From the NCBI GenBank assembly GCA_964017065.1, contig OZ024789.1:10191439-10255438 (forward strand): a DNA stretch of 64,000 nt, given 5' to 3'. The notes under the pieces were generated by a model. That model worked only from the letters and a program-made list of their open reading frames with translations. It did no database searches and had not been told where the DNA came from. Both the position numbers and the translations under genes were made by a program. Each line of letters opens with the position of its first letter. Position 1 is the first letter of the stretch. The DNA comes from Haliclona indistincta. Taxonomy: Eukaryota; Porifera; Demospongiae; Haplosclerida; Chalinidae. Shown one piece after another: positions 11,852 through 24,300 of the stretch.

Positions 11852-12215
11852 TTGTTTGTGTCCTTTTTACTTTTTAGTGAAGTGCAGTTCAATATCATGC
11901 ACGTACTGAGCCGTCTTTGCTTCCACCATTGATTTAGTTTTCCTGTTGTTGATGGCTTTTCTTTATTATTAACTATTTTAAACTTGTAACTAAAAATAAT
12001 TATTATGCTGTACATATCAGCTCGCCTACGCATACATGCATGCATGAAGTGCATACGAGCCCCGCCCACACTAGTTTGTAGATCTGTAATTATCTGGCAA
12101 GCGCAGAATGGTGATCCTATACGATCTTACCGTTCTTCGAAGACTCCAGGCAGATATGTGTTCTCCGTGATCCATACGGCGCGGAGATACTCAAGGTAGT
12201 GCTTGGTCACGTGCG
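11852..12215. other. Spacer between foldback and LINE
   Basis: No gene was supported. It contains the left copy of the 13-bp LINE target duplication (12203-12215). Confidence 0.4.
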
Positions 12216-12241
12216 CTAACCACTGCTTGGTCTTCTTCTTC

Positions 12242-14262
12242 TTAGTTTTTGTTGCCTCCTCGAATGAGAAGAGTACCACCATCTGGTGGGGAAAGAAGAG
12301 AATGTAACAATTTAGCTCGGTAGCTGTACAGATCTGCCAAGAATCGGAGAATCAGTTCTTGATCTTCAAACCATTCTACTCCGATCACGTGATTGATTAC
12401 TAGTGCAGAAGTGGGAGGGGACGAATAAATTCTAGGAAACCACGTATCGCGAACAGTCTGTACAGTTGTTTGCGAAGATCTTGCATAACGGAAGCGAAAG
12501 CGGAAGTATGACGTTGTTCAATCAAACGGACGTAGGCGTGACTTACTAAAGTTGTACACGTGACGAAAAGTGAATTTGATTGGCTAGTGTCACACTTCCG
12601 CTTTCGCTTCCGTTATGCAAGATCTTCGCAAACAACTGTAGTACGGGACACTGGAACACAAAGTGCCCCAGATCTTCTGAAGAGTCAGTAGAGCATAGAA
12701 GACAAGAAGACGATCTAGGCGACTGGCCACGCGGAGTGTTAAAAACTGCAGTGTGAGAGGCGAGGGAAGTTGCGTGAAGGATGAGTCTTATCCGAAGATT
12801 AGAAAGACGCGATAGTGATAGATTGTGTTTGACTTTTTCAATAATAGGAGCGGGATGACCATATCTGATAGCAGGAGGGAGGTTAACAATATGGGAGAGA
12901 GAAGGCAGGGTAGTTGACTCAATGGAATCACGGAATTCTTCAAAAACTAGGGTTTTAGTCAAAGCTTTCCAAGCTTTCTTGGATGGCAGATCTGAAGCAA
13001 GTTCCAAGACCGATGGGAGGGAAAACGAGTCTAAGTGAGCAGAGAAAGAATTAATCAAGCTTTGAGAAGGAGGTGGACATTGATTAGCTCGATAAATACG
13101 AATATCGCGAGACACAGCATAATCAGGAAGAGATAGCACATTTCTGACAAACTTTAGCTGTCTATGGGCAATGAGGTAGGAGATTGGGATAGTACCACAA
13201 AGATAATGTACACCAAGGGATGGTACATGAGATGGAACACCAAGAATAGTTCTTAGAATCTTAAGCTGGGATCTTTCCATCATTAATATCTCAGTCTTGG
13301 TAGGAGCCCATACTTCAAAACCAAACGACAGAATTGACAAAGATATTGCCTTAAAAAGTTGCAGTGAAGTAGCAGTATTAACTCCGGTATGACGAGCACC
13401 AAGGGCAGATAGAGCGTAATATGCGCTACGGGAAGAAGTGATTGATCTAGTAGTGCGATTAATAGTTGAAGAGGATGTAGAAAGCAAGAGGCCTAAATGA
13501 CGGGCAGAGGATAGAGTTGGAATAGAAGAGTTAGAAATAGACCACTCGTAAGAAGGGAGTTTCTTTCTAGAAAATATTAGAACCGCTGATTTGGAGGGGT
13601 TAATTCTATATCCCCACTTATTGGCATATTTATCAACAACTGATAACATACCTTGAAGATCTTCCTGAGAAGAGGCAATGAGTGCCATGTCATCAGCAAA
13701 AGTAGGAGAACCAGCATAGACTGTACCAATACGAACCCCAAGGTCACTTGCTTCGAGAAGAAAAAGAAGCTCACTTGTGAAAACAGCGTAAAGGAGTGGA
13801 GAGAGAACCGCCCCCTGACGAACAAGGAATGGTCTGGAGGCTCGATCATACCATAGAACAGAGGAGGTTGAAGAGCTATACCAGTTGAATAGGGTATGCC
13901 ACAGGTCCCCCCTCACCCCCAGATGAAAGAGCTTATAGAAAAGTCCACTATGCCAGACCGTATCAAACGCCTTTTGAACGTCTACTAACGCAAGAAATGG
14001 AATATCCCTATTTAGCTTACACTCGGCAATAGCCTCATGAAGTATGAAGGAAGTATGCGCCGTGGAGTAACCGGGTCTAAATCCACCTTGCAGGGGATGA
14101 ATTAAGTGTAGTAGTTTGTCTTGTAAGGGAACGAGCAACAGCTTTTCAAAGAGCTTTGAAATAATCGAGGAAAGTGAAATTCCTCTATAATTAGCAGGGG
14201 AAACAGGATCTTTGCTACCTCCTTTGAATATAGGAATCACCGTACTGCAGGTAAAGGAAGAG
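12242..14262 (-). pseudogene. LINE reverse transcriptase, truncated and MITE-interrupted
   Basis: The frame opens inside the LINE at about 14262. It runs through VIPIFKGGSKDP, NYRGISL, the catalytic FADD box and a C-terminal zinc knuckle of pattern C-X2-C...H-X4-C. At 12638 the frame enters a MITE. On the far side the same frame resumes and stays open to a stop at 12242-12244. The protein lacks the endonuclease and the start of the reverse transcriptase, so it cannot be functional. The open frame extending beyond 14262 to 14285 is flanking DNA, not LINE. Confidence 0.8.
12463..12638. mobile_element. 176-bp CAGT-type MITE (TA target) inside the LINE
   Basis: Terminal inverted repeats of 44-45 bp begin CAGTTGTTTGCGAAGATC and end in the reverse complement, flanked by TA on both sides. 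Taking the element and one TA out restores an uninterrupted reverse transcriptase frame, which proves the insertion and fixes its borders. TA target and CAGT ends indicate mobilisation by a Tc1/mariner-type transposase. Confidence 0.88.
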
Positions 14263-14283
14263 TTGGTCACGTGCGTATTGCGC

Positions 14284-14336
14284 AATCACAATAATGGCGT
14301 CTAACACTTAGCTGACAATGGATCACGATCGGAATG
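14284..14336 (+). repeat. Repeat R1, left piece of the split copy
   Basis: These 53 bases match the start of the R1 copy at 7251. The match resumes at 17729 after the mariner-type element, so R1 was present first and was split at a TA. Confidence 0.75.
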
Positions 14337-14482
14337 TACAGTGCTTTTCAGCTATCTTGAAATGTTGGTCTAATGTCTAATCCCAGCCTTTTAACTACTT
14401 AGCACTTCAATTAGTAAATTGTAGGGTATGCCTGAGCAAGAATCATGTTACTAAACAACATGTACAACACAATAGTTTTGTT

Positions 14483-15300
14483 TTACAATTCTTTCATTTT
14501 CTTGAATATAATCTCCTTCTGCTGCTCATACTCAACTTGAGATATAGCGGAGATTTCTAACAGCTGGTGCAGTTCTTTCAGTTGTTGAAAATATTGAGAT
14601 CGCACTGTTGCACAAGATGCTGGAGAGTCAGTAGGCGTTCTAGGAGGAGTTGGTGAAGAACAAGAACACTCAGAGGGTTTCTTCCATACGCGCATTAGAC
14701 CCTCAGCCACACTAGACAGCGCCTCACCTAAATTAGTTCCCTTAGGTGCCCCAGCCTTTGCTGATCAGATTCCGAACATTGGAACATTAGGTGGTGTATC
14801 GTAATGCTTGTGTGTACTCACTTGTATCATATTTGCCCATAACCTATACTGAGCAGGTGTGTACTGCGAATCATGTTCCTCTTGCAGCTGTGTAAAAATC
14901 TCGTCAACTTCATCTTGAATAAGCTGACGCTTAGATATCGGTCTATCTTCATTATCTACAGCACGTCTCTTTTTTCCTGATGTCACTAAAGCATTAACAG
15001 TAGATGTCTCATCTGGTTCACTTCGTAAACCCTCGCACCAAAGAACTATTTCCTGTTCAGGTTTGTTGTGAATGGAATACATGTTTATTAAGTCTTCCTC
15101 ATCTTTGATCCAAATCTTCAGAGATCCCCGTTGACCGCTATTGTAGCCAACCTCAAAATTGCTGCGACTAGACACAAGGTGCTTAAATTCAGCTGTAAGA
15201 CATTCGCGCATCTCTGTTGGTGACTTAAATTTGTTTTATCTTCTCAGTTTGTCAACCACAAACTTAGACCTCTTGTCCGGATTAAAAAATTTTAAGCAAT
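14483..15300 (-). pseudogene. Decayed mirror copy of the second transposon gene
   Basis: The left arm repeats the conserved 3' part of the gene at 16.7-17.6 kb in inverted orientation. A two-base insertion (GATC, near 14762) and a TAC-to-TAA change near 15236 break the frame into three pieces. The right-arm copy lacks these changes, so it is the one still under constraint or the younger one. Confidence 0.8.
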
Positions 15301-15362
15301 AACTGTAGCGTTGAGAGCCATTATTGAATATAACAATAATAATTATTATTATGTACATGTAA

Positions 15363-16366
15363 TCAAGACAAGAAAAACTCATCTCTTTGTAAATAGCCAC
15401 AATGACGAGACCATGCACAACAATCATCACAAGTTATTGAAGCAAATGCAGCTAATATTAGTAGTTTTATATCCTGCATAGTCTGGGCTGTAGCTTCATT
15501 TTCCAATAAGAAAGATTTTACCTTACTGAAGCAATGTTCTATTGGATTTAAATCCGGAGAATATGGCGGAAGAAAAGTACGAGAGCACCAACACTATTGA
15601 TCAGTTTGATTACATCATCCAAACAATGAATGGAGCAGTTGTCCATTACTACTACTGAATTAGGATTTACGCCATTGAAAGGCATAAGCTGTGGAAGTAA
15701 CGATTTCAGCACAAAATCATAAAAGACGTCACCATTAACTGTTTCGTCCACAACATAGCAATCTAGCAATGCAGATGTGCTCATGATGCCTATGGCAGAA
15801 TATCTTTTCCCTTTTGACAAGAGCCTAACACAGGTTGCTGGTTTACCACGAACAGAGTAGCCAAACTTCCTTAAAGCATTTTTGCGGTCACATCCTGTTT
15901 CATCAATGAAAATAAACATCTCACTACTATACATCGAAAGTTCAGCTTGAAATCTGGCACGCAACACATCAGACCTTTGTATTGCGACAAACTGGATCTT
16001 TTTCCTTGTGAACCCTAGCTTCTTTAGAGTTTTAAAAATAGTAGAGACTGCAGCTACAGTTCCAGTAGTTCTTTCCAGCTCTAACTGAATTTCTTTTAAA
16101 TGTATTGATGGGTTTTCGCATACCAATTGCACCAAAAGAAACACATCGTGTTCATGAAGCAGCTTCACCTGGTTATTAGCTCTTTTGGTTGGATCAACAC
16201 TACCGGTTCTCTCGAATCTGTCTAAAATCCGCCAAACAGTTGCTGGAGAAACACACAAACTCTTCGATATTTCTTCAGTCGACCAATTGTTTACATTCTT
16301 CTGCCACACTATACGCCAACGTAGATCGTTATCGTAAGCTCTAGTTCTTCCAGGTTCTACCGCCAT
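15363..16366 (-). pseudogene. Tc1/mariner-type DDE transposase with one frameshift
   Basis: The start is ATG 16366. An N-terminal helix-turn-helix (STEEISKSLCVSPATVWRIL) is followed by the DDE domain: FIDETGCDR (first Asp) and VVVMDNCSIH (second Asp). Just after GALVLF one base is missing at about 15575-15585, so the frame stops at 15548. The third catalytic region (YSPDLNPIE type) is present in the next frame and stays open to a stop at 15363-15365. All three catalytic positions thus survive in DNA, but no single frame spans them. A full-length family member would be about 330 aa. It sits between the inverted arms and is probably the source that mobilised this element and the CAGT-type MITEs. 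Confidence 0.82.
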
Positions 16367-16473
16367 CGGATGGGTGTGTCAAGTACGTGGTGTCGATCGA
16401 GCAACGAGTAAGAACACGTGTAGATCTGTGCGCGTCTGGACGGCGTTCAGAACTCAAAGATCAAGGAAGCAGA

Positions 16474-17575
16474 ATGGCGTCATGGCCTGGCTCTGGGTAC
16501 TATTCTTATGGCTATTATCCTTCGCCGGATAACATCGATGCAATAGCAAGATATTATCCTAACCCGGCGGCCAACCGCGGTTCCAGAGTGCCCGTATACC
16601 GTAAGCAAACTGTCCCTAATGATATTTTTGAGAGTGATTCAGTTCACGCTACGCTGCTGGAAACTGATCTATCATCACCTGTACCCCACGAAAACTCGCC
16701 TACACAACGTGACTCTGAGGACTCGCCCGTACAAGATAATGAGGACTCAAGGCTACAGTTATTGCTTAAAATTTTTTAATCCGGACAAGAGGTCTAAGTT
16801 TGTGGTTGACAAACTGAGAAGATACAACAAATTTAAGTCACCAACAGAGATGCGCGAATGTCTTACAGCTGAATTTAAGCACCTTGTGTCTAGTCGCAGC
16901 AATTTTGAGGTTGGCTACAATAGCGGTCAACGGGGATCTCTGAAGATTTGGATTAAAGATGAGGAAGACTTAATAAACATGTATTCCATTCACAACAAAC
17001 CTGAACAGGAAATAGTTCTTTGGTGCGAGGGTTTACGAAGTGAACCAGATGAGACATCTACTGTTAATGCTTTAGTGACATCAGGAAAAAAGAGACGTGC
17101 TGTAGATAATGAAGATAGACCGATATCTAAGCGTCAGCTTATTCAAGATGAAGTTGACGAGATTTTTACACAGCTGCAAGAGGAACATGATTCGCAGTAC
17201 ACACCTGCTCAGTATAGGTTATGGGCAAATATGATACAAGTGGGTACACACAAGCATTACGATACACCACCTAATGTTCCAATGTTCGGAATCTCAGCAA
17301 AGGCTGGGGCACCTAAGGGAACTAATTTAGGTGAGGCGCTGTCTAGTGTGGCTGAGGGTCTAATGCGCGTATGGAAGAAACCCTCTGAGTGTTCTTGTTC
17401 TTCACCAACTCCTCCTAGAACGCCTACTGACTCTCCAGCATCTTGTGCAACAGTGCGATCTCAATATTTTCAACAACTGAAAGAACTGCACCAGCTGTTA
17501 GAAATCTCCGCTATATCTCAAGTTGAGTATGAGCAGCAGAAGGAGATTATATTCAAGAAAATGAAAGAATTGTAA
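16474..17575 (+). CDS. Second transposon-borne gene, function unknown
   Basis: An ATG at 16474 opens a frame rich in Tyr, Pro and Ser (WPGSGYYSYGYYP) that ends at 16779. The next frame, open from 16619 to 17575, carries the conserved part: NPDKRSKFVVDKLRRY, an acidic-basic middle with a nuclear-localisation-like KKRR, and a C-terminal helical stretch (QQLKELHQLLEISAIS) that may oligomerise. The switch is near 16757. One base change or a missed splice would join the frames, and which of these applies is not clear. A decayed mirror copy lies in the left arm. I do not recognise the family. By position it is an accessory protein of the transposon or a captured host gene. Confidence 0.55.
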
Positions 17576-17728
17576 AACAAAACTATTGTGTTGTACATGT
17601 TGTTTAGTAACATGATTCTTGCTCAGGCATACCCTACAATTTACTAATTGAAGTGCTAAGTAGTTAAAAGGCTGGGATTAGACATTAGACATTAGACCAA
17701 CATTTCAAGATAGCTGAAAAGCACTGTA

Positions 17729-18032
17729 TATCGCCGTTTCGCCAAAAACAAAGTTCGAAAGGCACCTGCCAGGAGAATTAGGAGAATTTCACGACTGTTC
17801 GTGGGTGTTTTGATCTCGGCACTGCTCGCGTAAAGGCGCTAGGCGCGCTGAAGAAAGAAAGAAAGATAGGAAGGAAGAAAGGAAGGAAGGAAGGAAGGAA
17901 GGAAGGAAGGAAGGAAGGAAGGAAGGAAGGAAGGAAGGAAGGAAGGAAGGAAGGAAGGAAGGAAGGAAGGAAGGAAGGAAGGAAGGAAGGAAGGAAGGAA
18001 GGAAGGAAGGAAGGAAGGAAGGAAGGAAGGAA

Positions 18033-18078
<46 letters not shown>

Positions 18079-18322
18079 AGTAAACTAAGATGACGAAACT
18101 CGTTTTTCACCGTTTCCAGGTTCGTCACTTTAGTAACAGTTTCGAGCAATCTCCTTGCTACTGTAAGATGGGGCAACGCCAGAGAGCAGATCTAAGTGTC
18201 CATAGACGTAGAAAATTCATCACCAGGTGAAATATCAGCGTTTGAACGCTAATACATTGTATGTAGCCGCCATCTTGTTTTCCCGTTCAACCCTACATAG
18301 GGAGTCACTACCGTGCCTCCCT
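17729..18322 (+). repeat. Repeat R1, right piece with expanded GGAA microsatellite
   Basis: It matches 7312-7682 but is about 220 bp longer because of a tetranucleotide tract. Its right border touches the last visible exon of the receptor-like gene on the other strand (donor at 18326-18327), so R1 marks where that gene is cut. Confidence 0.75.
17849..18078. repeat. (GGAA)n/(GAAA)n microsatellite
   Basis: About 35-40 GGAA units are followed by about 10 GAAA units, inside repeat R1. The sister R1 copy has only three to four GAAA units at this place, so the tract expanded after duplication. Confidence 0.95.
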
Positions 18323-18327
18323 ACTAC

Positions 18328-21300
18328 CTGATTCGTTCAAGTTCTCAAACAATTCTCCAGGCAGACTAATGTAGTTATTGTTAACCTGTATTCCCAGTAG
18401 TCGACCACTGCCAGGAAACACTTCCCTCACTCTCAACACTGCATTTATACACAAATATTGTAGTATTTAATTTGAACTACACAAACAAACCTATGGATTC
18501 ATCAGCTGTTGAGATAACACTGTCATTGCTTTCAAGACCAAGAGCTATCTTATCTAGAACGGACAACAACAATGGCTCTGGATCACTCTGTGTTTAAGCC
18601 GTTTGCGATACTTTCATGATAGACTAGGTTCAACAGGTTTCAACCATTTTATTTTTGATTGCATCATCTAGCACATGGGTGAGTGGGTGGATCAATAATG
18701 AATAAATACATAATAATTAAATGAAACCAACATACCGCCGGCCAAAGACGGCTAGTCTTTATAATGGATAACATAATGAGTTAGAGTTAGTCACTGTTCT
18801 CTGGACACAGTAACAAAGCCAACTTTGTGATTGGTCTCCGATAGATTCCTTGGCTTGTTCGAACGTCGACAACACATACTAGTCCATCTGTTCCAGGATG
18901 CACTGCAATGATTCGTCCGAGAGGCCATTTTGTGGGAATGGTGTTTTCTTCCTTGAGAACGACGATGTCTCCAATAGAGAGATTACGAGTCTTGGAACGC
19001 CATTTGTTGTACTTGTTGAGCAGGTTGATGTACTCTGTAGACCATCGTCTCCAGAAACTGTGAATCATCAGTTGACAGAGATGCCAACGTCGAAGTGTAG
19101 AGTGCTTGGCGGATGTGGCGAATTGGTCGGGAAGAATGCTCAGGGGTTGACCAACTAGAAAATGCCCGGGTGTCAGCACTGCTATTCCATCATCATCAGG
19201 AGAATTGAGGGGCATCAAGGGACGGCTATTGAGGCAGGCTTCTACCTGGGTCAGGACAGTGGTCATTTCTTCAAACGATAATTTAGTCTCTCCGATCACT
19301 CGTCTTAGTAGGGTTTTTGTGCTCTTGACCGCTGCCTCCCAAATGCCACCAAAATGTGGAGAACGCTCTGGAATGAAACTCCACTCGATCTTGAGAGTTG
19401 AACAGAACTTGGAAATAGTTCCTTTGGCACGTGCTTCTTCGAGGAAATGAAACAGATCCTTGAGGTCATTTTTAGCACCAATGAAGTTCCGTCCGTGGTC
19501 ACTCATTATTACAGATGGGTGTCCTCTTCTGGAAACAAATCGCCTCAACGTAGCCATAAATGCTTCTGTTGTTAAGTTTGAGACCAACTCTAAGTGCACG
19601 GCCTTGACAGAAAGGGACACAAAAACACAGATGTAGGACTTGCTTATCACTGGCCGTCTGGTTGACCCCGACTTCGTGTATACAGGACCGGCATAGTCTA
19701 CTCCGACCCTTTCGAACACGAGACCGGGTGTGACGCGTTCCATGGGAAGTTGACCCAGCAGTTGTGGTTGGGGTCTAGCCATCTGTTTACGACATGTTAC
19801 GCATTGACGAGTGACCGTTCGGATGATCCTTCTCATACTGATAATGTGATAACGATGAGAGAGCGAGGAGAAGACAAGAGTGGGTCCGGCGTGGAGTAGA
19901 CGGATATGCTCATTACGGATAATGAGTCTCGTGATCCAGTGTTTACCATCAAGTATGATTGGGTGTTTCTGTGAATACATGATAGGTGCGTTGACCTTGC
20001 GTCCACCAACACGTATGACTCCATTCGTGTCCAGAAACGGGTGCAGAATTAACAGACGACTCCTCTTGGGTAGTGACCTTTTGAGTAAGAAAGATGCTGA
20101 CTCCTCTGGAAATGACTGCTCTTGAGAGTGTCGAATCCAGTATAGCTCAGCTGTAAGAAGCTCAGGAACAGTAAGATGAGGGGGAAGAGATTGATTTTCA
20201 CCACGTGAGTCAAGTGAATTGGAGACACGACTGGAAGGACGACACAGCTTGATGAAACGTAGTACCCAAGCAGTCACACGTTGGATCATTGAGAAGGTGG
20301 AGAAACATTTAGCAGGAATGAGGGGGAGCCTTTGCTCAATAGCAGCAGTGAAGCTGAACTCGTCTGTGCTAAAGTGACAGGCAATTGGAGATTGTGGCCA
20401 CTCTGAGGGATCTTTCATTAGCCAATCAGGACCACTCCACCAAAGATTATGTTCAATCAGATCAGAAGGGAATAGACCTCGGGAGGCGCAATCTGCTGGG
20501 TTGCTTGAACCACTCACATGTCTCCATGCTTGAGGTGCGGTGTTCTCTAACAGACGAGTGACACGATTACCAACGAAGGGCTTGAATCTTCGAGGGTCTC
20601 CCTGAATCCATCCAAGCACAACCATACTGTCAGTCCAAGCAAACAATTCGCAATTGGGTAGGCTCAAGACGGTCTTGACATGGGTGATCAACTGTGATAG
20701 TAGCACGGCTCCACAAAGCTCAAGACGGGGTATGGTCTGTTTTTTGACAGGGGCCACTCTGGTCTTTGACGTGACAAGTGACACATGAATCTTGCCTTCA
20801 CGATCTTCTGATCTGAGATATACTACTGCTCCATAGGCTTCTTCAGAGGCATCAGAGAATCCATGGAGTTGTAGTGAACACTCGGTGTAAGTAGTAGGAA
20901 AATAACAGCGTCGAATTTCCACGCTTGAAAGAAGTGGTAGTTCAGCTTTCCATCGATACCATGTGCTGAGTAGGTCTTGAGGAACCTCATCATCCCAATC
21001 AATTTTACGCTCCCATAGCCTCTGCAGCAGTATCTTTGATTTGATGATGGAGGGCGAGAACCAACCTAGAACATCATACGTTTTAGCAATATCAGAGGCA
21101 AGCTCACGTTTGGTGACGGGATTGGCGATGCTGGGGTTGGTGGTGGTCAAATGAAATACGTCTCTATGAGAATCCCACTCAATGCCGAGAGTCTTGTGTA
21201 GAGGTGAATTAGGCATGGTCTGAGACTGAGGTAATTCTCTTAACCCAGAGTCGATGCTCTCAAGGACAGCGGGAGAAGAGGAGTTCCACTTTCGTAGAAC

Positions 21301-24300
21301 GAAATGAGCCTTGTTAAATAACTCTTGAAGCTCGTTGCGTAGGCGAATCGTCTCTTCAGGGGTTTCAGCGCCGGTCAAACAGTCATCCACGTAGAAATTC
21401 TCTTCAACAACCTTTGCTGCAAGAGGGTATCTGTTTGCATGATCTATTGAATTCTGACGGACCGCCATGTTGGCAACAAATGAGGACGCCGACACGCCGA
21501 AGGTGACACGAGTCATTCTGTAGTCCTGAAGTGGTTCATTTGGGTTGCTTCTCCACACAAAGCGATGGTAGTCTCGGTCAGTAATCGAGAGCTCGACTGC
21601 ACGGTACATTTTACTGACGTCACCAATTAGAGCAATTTGATGCAGACGGAATCTTAGGAGAGCATCTATGAGAGAGGAGTGGATAGTTGGGCCTACCATC
21701 AGGATGTCGTTGAGTGAAGACCCAGAGCTTGACTTGGCCGAGGCATCAAACACGACTCTTAGCTTTAATTTGTTGTGGTGCTGGATTCTTTATGCACAGC
21801 GTGCATTGGCATGTAGAAGACTTGTTGTGAGGGCTTGTGAAGATCAGCAATTGGAACTGGCTCAGCATGGTACAGGTCGAAGTACTCTTCTACAACCTCG
21901 GCAAACTGGTCAAACCGTCCCTTTGCTCGTAGACTTCTCTCCATGTTGAGAAATCGTCTCACAGCCTGACTTCGGGATTCGCCGAGTTCGGGTACATTTA
22001 GTCGCTTGGGTAGAGGCACAATGAATCTTCCTTCAGGTGAGCGAGTGTGGTGCTCTAGGAAATGGTCGACTACAGCATTCTCCTCAGCTGAGAACACGCG
22101 ATCATGTGAGGGAGGTTCTTCAATCTGCCAGAACTGGTATAGAAGCTCATCACCTGTGCGAAGAGATATATGGTTACATGTGATATCAAGAGAAGGCGTG
22201 GTGCTTGCATCACCAGCTAGTACCCAACCGAGTTTGGTCTGCAAGGCAATGGGAGAACCGGGTGGACCAGACTGCCGGCCATCCATGAGCGTGTTCAAGA
22301 ATATATCAACACCGAGTAGCAAGTCAATTGGACCAGGACTACCGAATGAAGGGTCAGCCAGTTGTAATCCTTTCAGATGTTTCCAGGCAGAGCAGAAAGG
22401 AACAGAGGAAGTAGGAAGATCACGAGTGACTATAGGGATAACAATGGCTGAGACGCTGAGCTTGGTTTTTGGGTGGCTTGGAGGGGATATAGAAAAATCA
22501 ACAAGTGGGTGAGCTGATCCAGCAGGAGAAATACCAGCGATACCTGAGATTTGGGCAAGAGTAGTGCGACGTGACAAACGAATTGATCTTGAAAGACGAT
22601 CAGAGATGAAGGATGCAGAGGATCCTGGGTCTAGTAGTGCTCGTGCCTTCATGGAGAAGCCACTAGGAGAGTACACCACAACCTGGCAAGTCATGAGCAA
22701 AGAGGTGGACTTTACAGCTGCGGCTGTATTGGATATCACGTCATGAACTGGGGAGGGATTGACGACTGGTAAAGGGGTAGTAGACTCAACGTGGAGAAGG
22801 GTATGGTGTGGTCTCTGCATGACATTCTCTACATTTGTGCAGCGACTTGCAGTTTCTCGAGAAGTGTCCAGATCTTAGACAGTTTAGGCACAGTCCACTC
22901 GACTTCACCATGGACATTCTTTTTGCAGGCGAAAGTCCCTTGAACTTCAGGCAGGCAAACAATAGATGATTCTCACTCTTGCATAGGGGGCATACCTCGT
23001 TGTTAGTTGGAGTAGTGTTAACAGGATTACTGACGATGTGTTTGTGGGGTTTCTTCATTTCATTTTGCATTCGTCTGCTGTCATTTACGGAGTGTTCTGT
23101 GGCTCGTGCGCGTAAGTTGATGAACTCAAGAAGATCAGAGTAATGAGGAACTGCAGAAGAGCTATTACTGTGTCGTTGCCACTCAAACATCGTGTCTGGG
23201 TCTAGTTTGAGCTCGAGGATGGAGGTAAGAAATGCACCAGAAGGCTCATAGCCCATGGACTTCAAAGCACGAACATGCTGTTGAGCGGTGTCATGAAGAT
23301 GGCGCAGTTCCTTTCTGCTACCATGCTTGAGTGTGGGGATGTCGATGATCTTGCGTACATGTGTCTGATGTATTATACGAGGTCGATCATATCGAGAGCG
23401 TAAACATTCAACGGCTTCTTGATATTGATCTCCAGTGCGAGATAGGCCATCAATCACGGGGCGAGCACTCCCGTCTTTCACAGAGTGTCGGAGATAAACC
23501 AATTTCTCGATGTCTGAGATATCGGTGCGGTCATGGATAGCAACCGAGAATTGTTCCCAGTAGGTATTCCAGTTCAAGATGTCACCAGTGAACGTTGGAA
23601 CATCAATCTTGGGGAGCTTCACACCGTGGGTGTCTGTGGTCGGTGCAGTAGAGGAATTTGACTTCGAGAGAAGACGCTTGATTTTCAAGGAGGTGTCAAA
23701 AATGCTTGCTTCAATTTCTGCTTGAATTATGCTCAGTTCATCCTTGTCCTCTAAGCTGATAGCAAAGGAAGACTTTCCTACATCATTCAGTTCTTGCTTA
23801 ATCTCCAACAGTTGTTCTTCTCTTAGCCGTATCAGGCAGTGATCGACAGTTTTGGTGTCGAACTTGTCAACTTCGTTTACAACAGAGGATAGCCTTTTCC
23901 GAATGCGAGTGAGACGCTTAGTTGTCATCTCACGGGGGTTCTCTTCGGGTGCAGCAGCGGCGGTGGTTGGCAGAGTAGTCAGTCCATCAAGACGCTCGAG
24001 TAAACCTTCGACGATCTCGTCATGCTCGTCCAGTACAGCTTGTTCGACGGAGAAATCAGAATCTCTCGGGATCAGTTCCACTACCTTTAGGTGTCTTTCC
24101 TTGAATTCTTCGCTTTTGGCGTTGATGTTCTTTGTTAGACGTTGAACCGCGAGGAGAGTGTCGGTTCCCGGTGGGCGCTTCTGGAGTTCGGTGACCTTGC
24201 CCAAAAGACGCGTTATAGAACCGCGAGAGATGCCTCTGTGTCTTCGGGCGGCTTCGAGTTCCTCGGCTGACATCTTCTAGATCTGTGGGTGGGTTTCTTG

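Larger units (their letters stand above)
12216..14262 (-). mobile_element. 5'-truncated non-LTR retrotransposon (Jockey/CR1-like)
   Basis: A 13-bp direct repeat TTGGTCACGTGCG flanks the element (12203-12215 and 14263-14275), consistent with a LINE target duplication. The element lacks its 5' part (no endonuclease). It starts within the reverse transcriptase and ends just after the stop codon with a (GAA)n-like 3' tail (12227-12241 on this strand). A 176-bp MITE is inserted in its 3' coding end. Clade assignment rests only on reverse transcriptase motifs and the C-terminal zinc knuckle. Confidence 0.75.
14339..17726. mobile_element. Tc1/mariner (IS630)-type transposon with 980-bp inverted arms
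   Basis: The element begins CAGTGCTTTTCAGCT and ends with the reverse complement, with TA at both borders (14337-14338, 17727-17728). The intact R1 copy at 7.3 kb serves as the empty site. The inverted arms are very long (14339-15315 and 16746-17726) and each carries a copy of the same second gene's 3' part. The centre holds a transposase facing left. Length is 3388 bp. Long coding arms with a partner gene are unusual for Tc1/mariner elements and suggest an internal inverted duplication. Confidence 0.85.

Noticed and set aside
12128..12290. Apparent minus-strand exon with good acceptor and donor (LAHVTKHYLEYLRAVW)
   Set aside because: Its first half lies inside the LINE 3' end, where the reverse transcriptase frame and stop codon fit better, and the 13-bp target duplication falls in its middle. 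It is a chance frame across the insertion border.
17778..18176. 132-codon Phe/Leu/Pro/Ser repeat frame
   Set aside because: Translation of the GGAA microsatellite.
19833..22746. Plus-strand frames of 60-168 codons over the BEL element
   Set aside because: Antisense shadows of long gag and pol frames.
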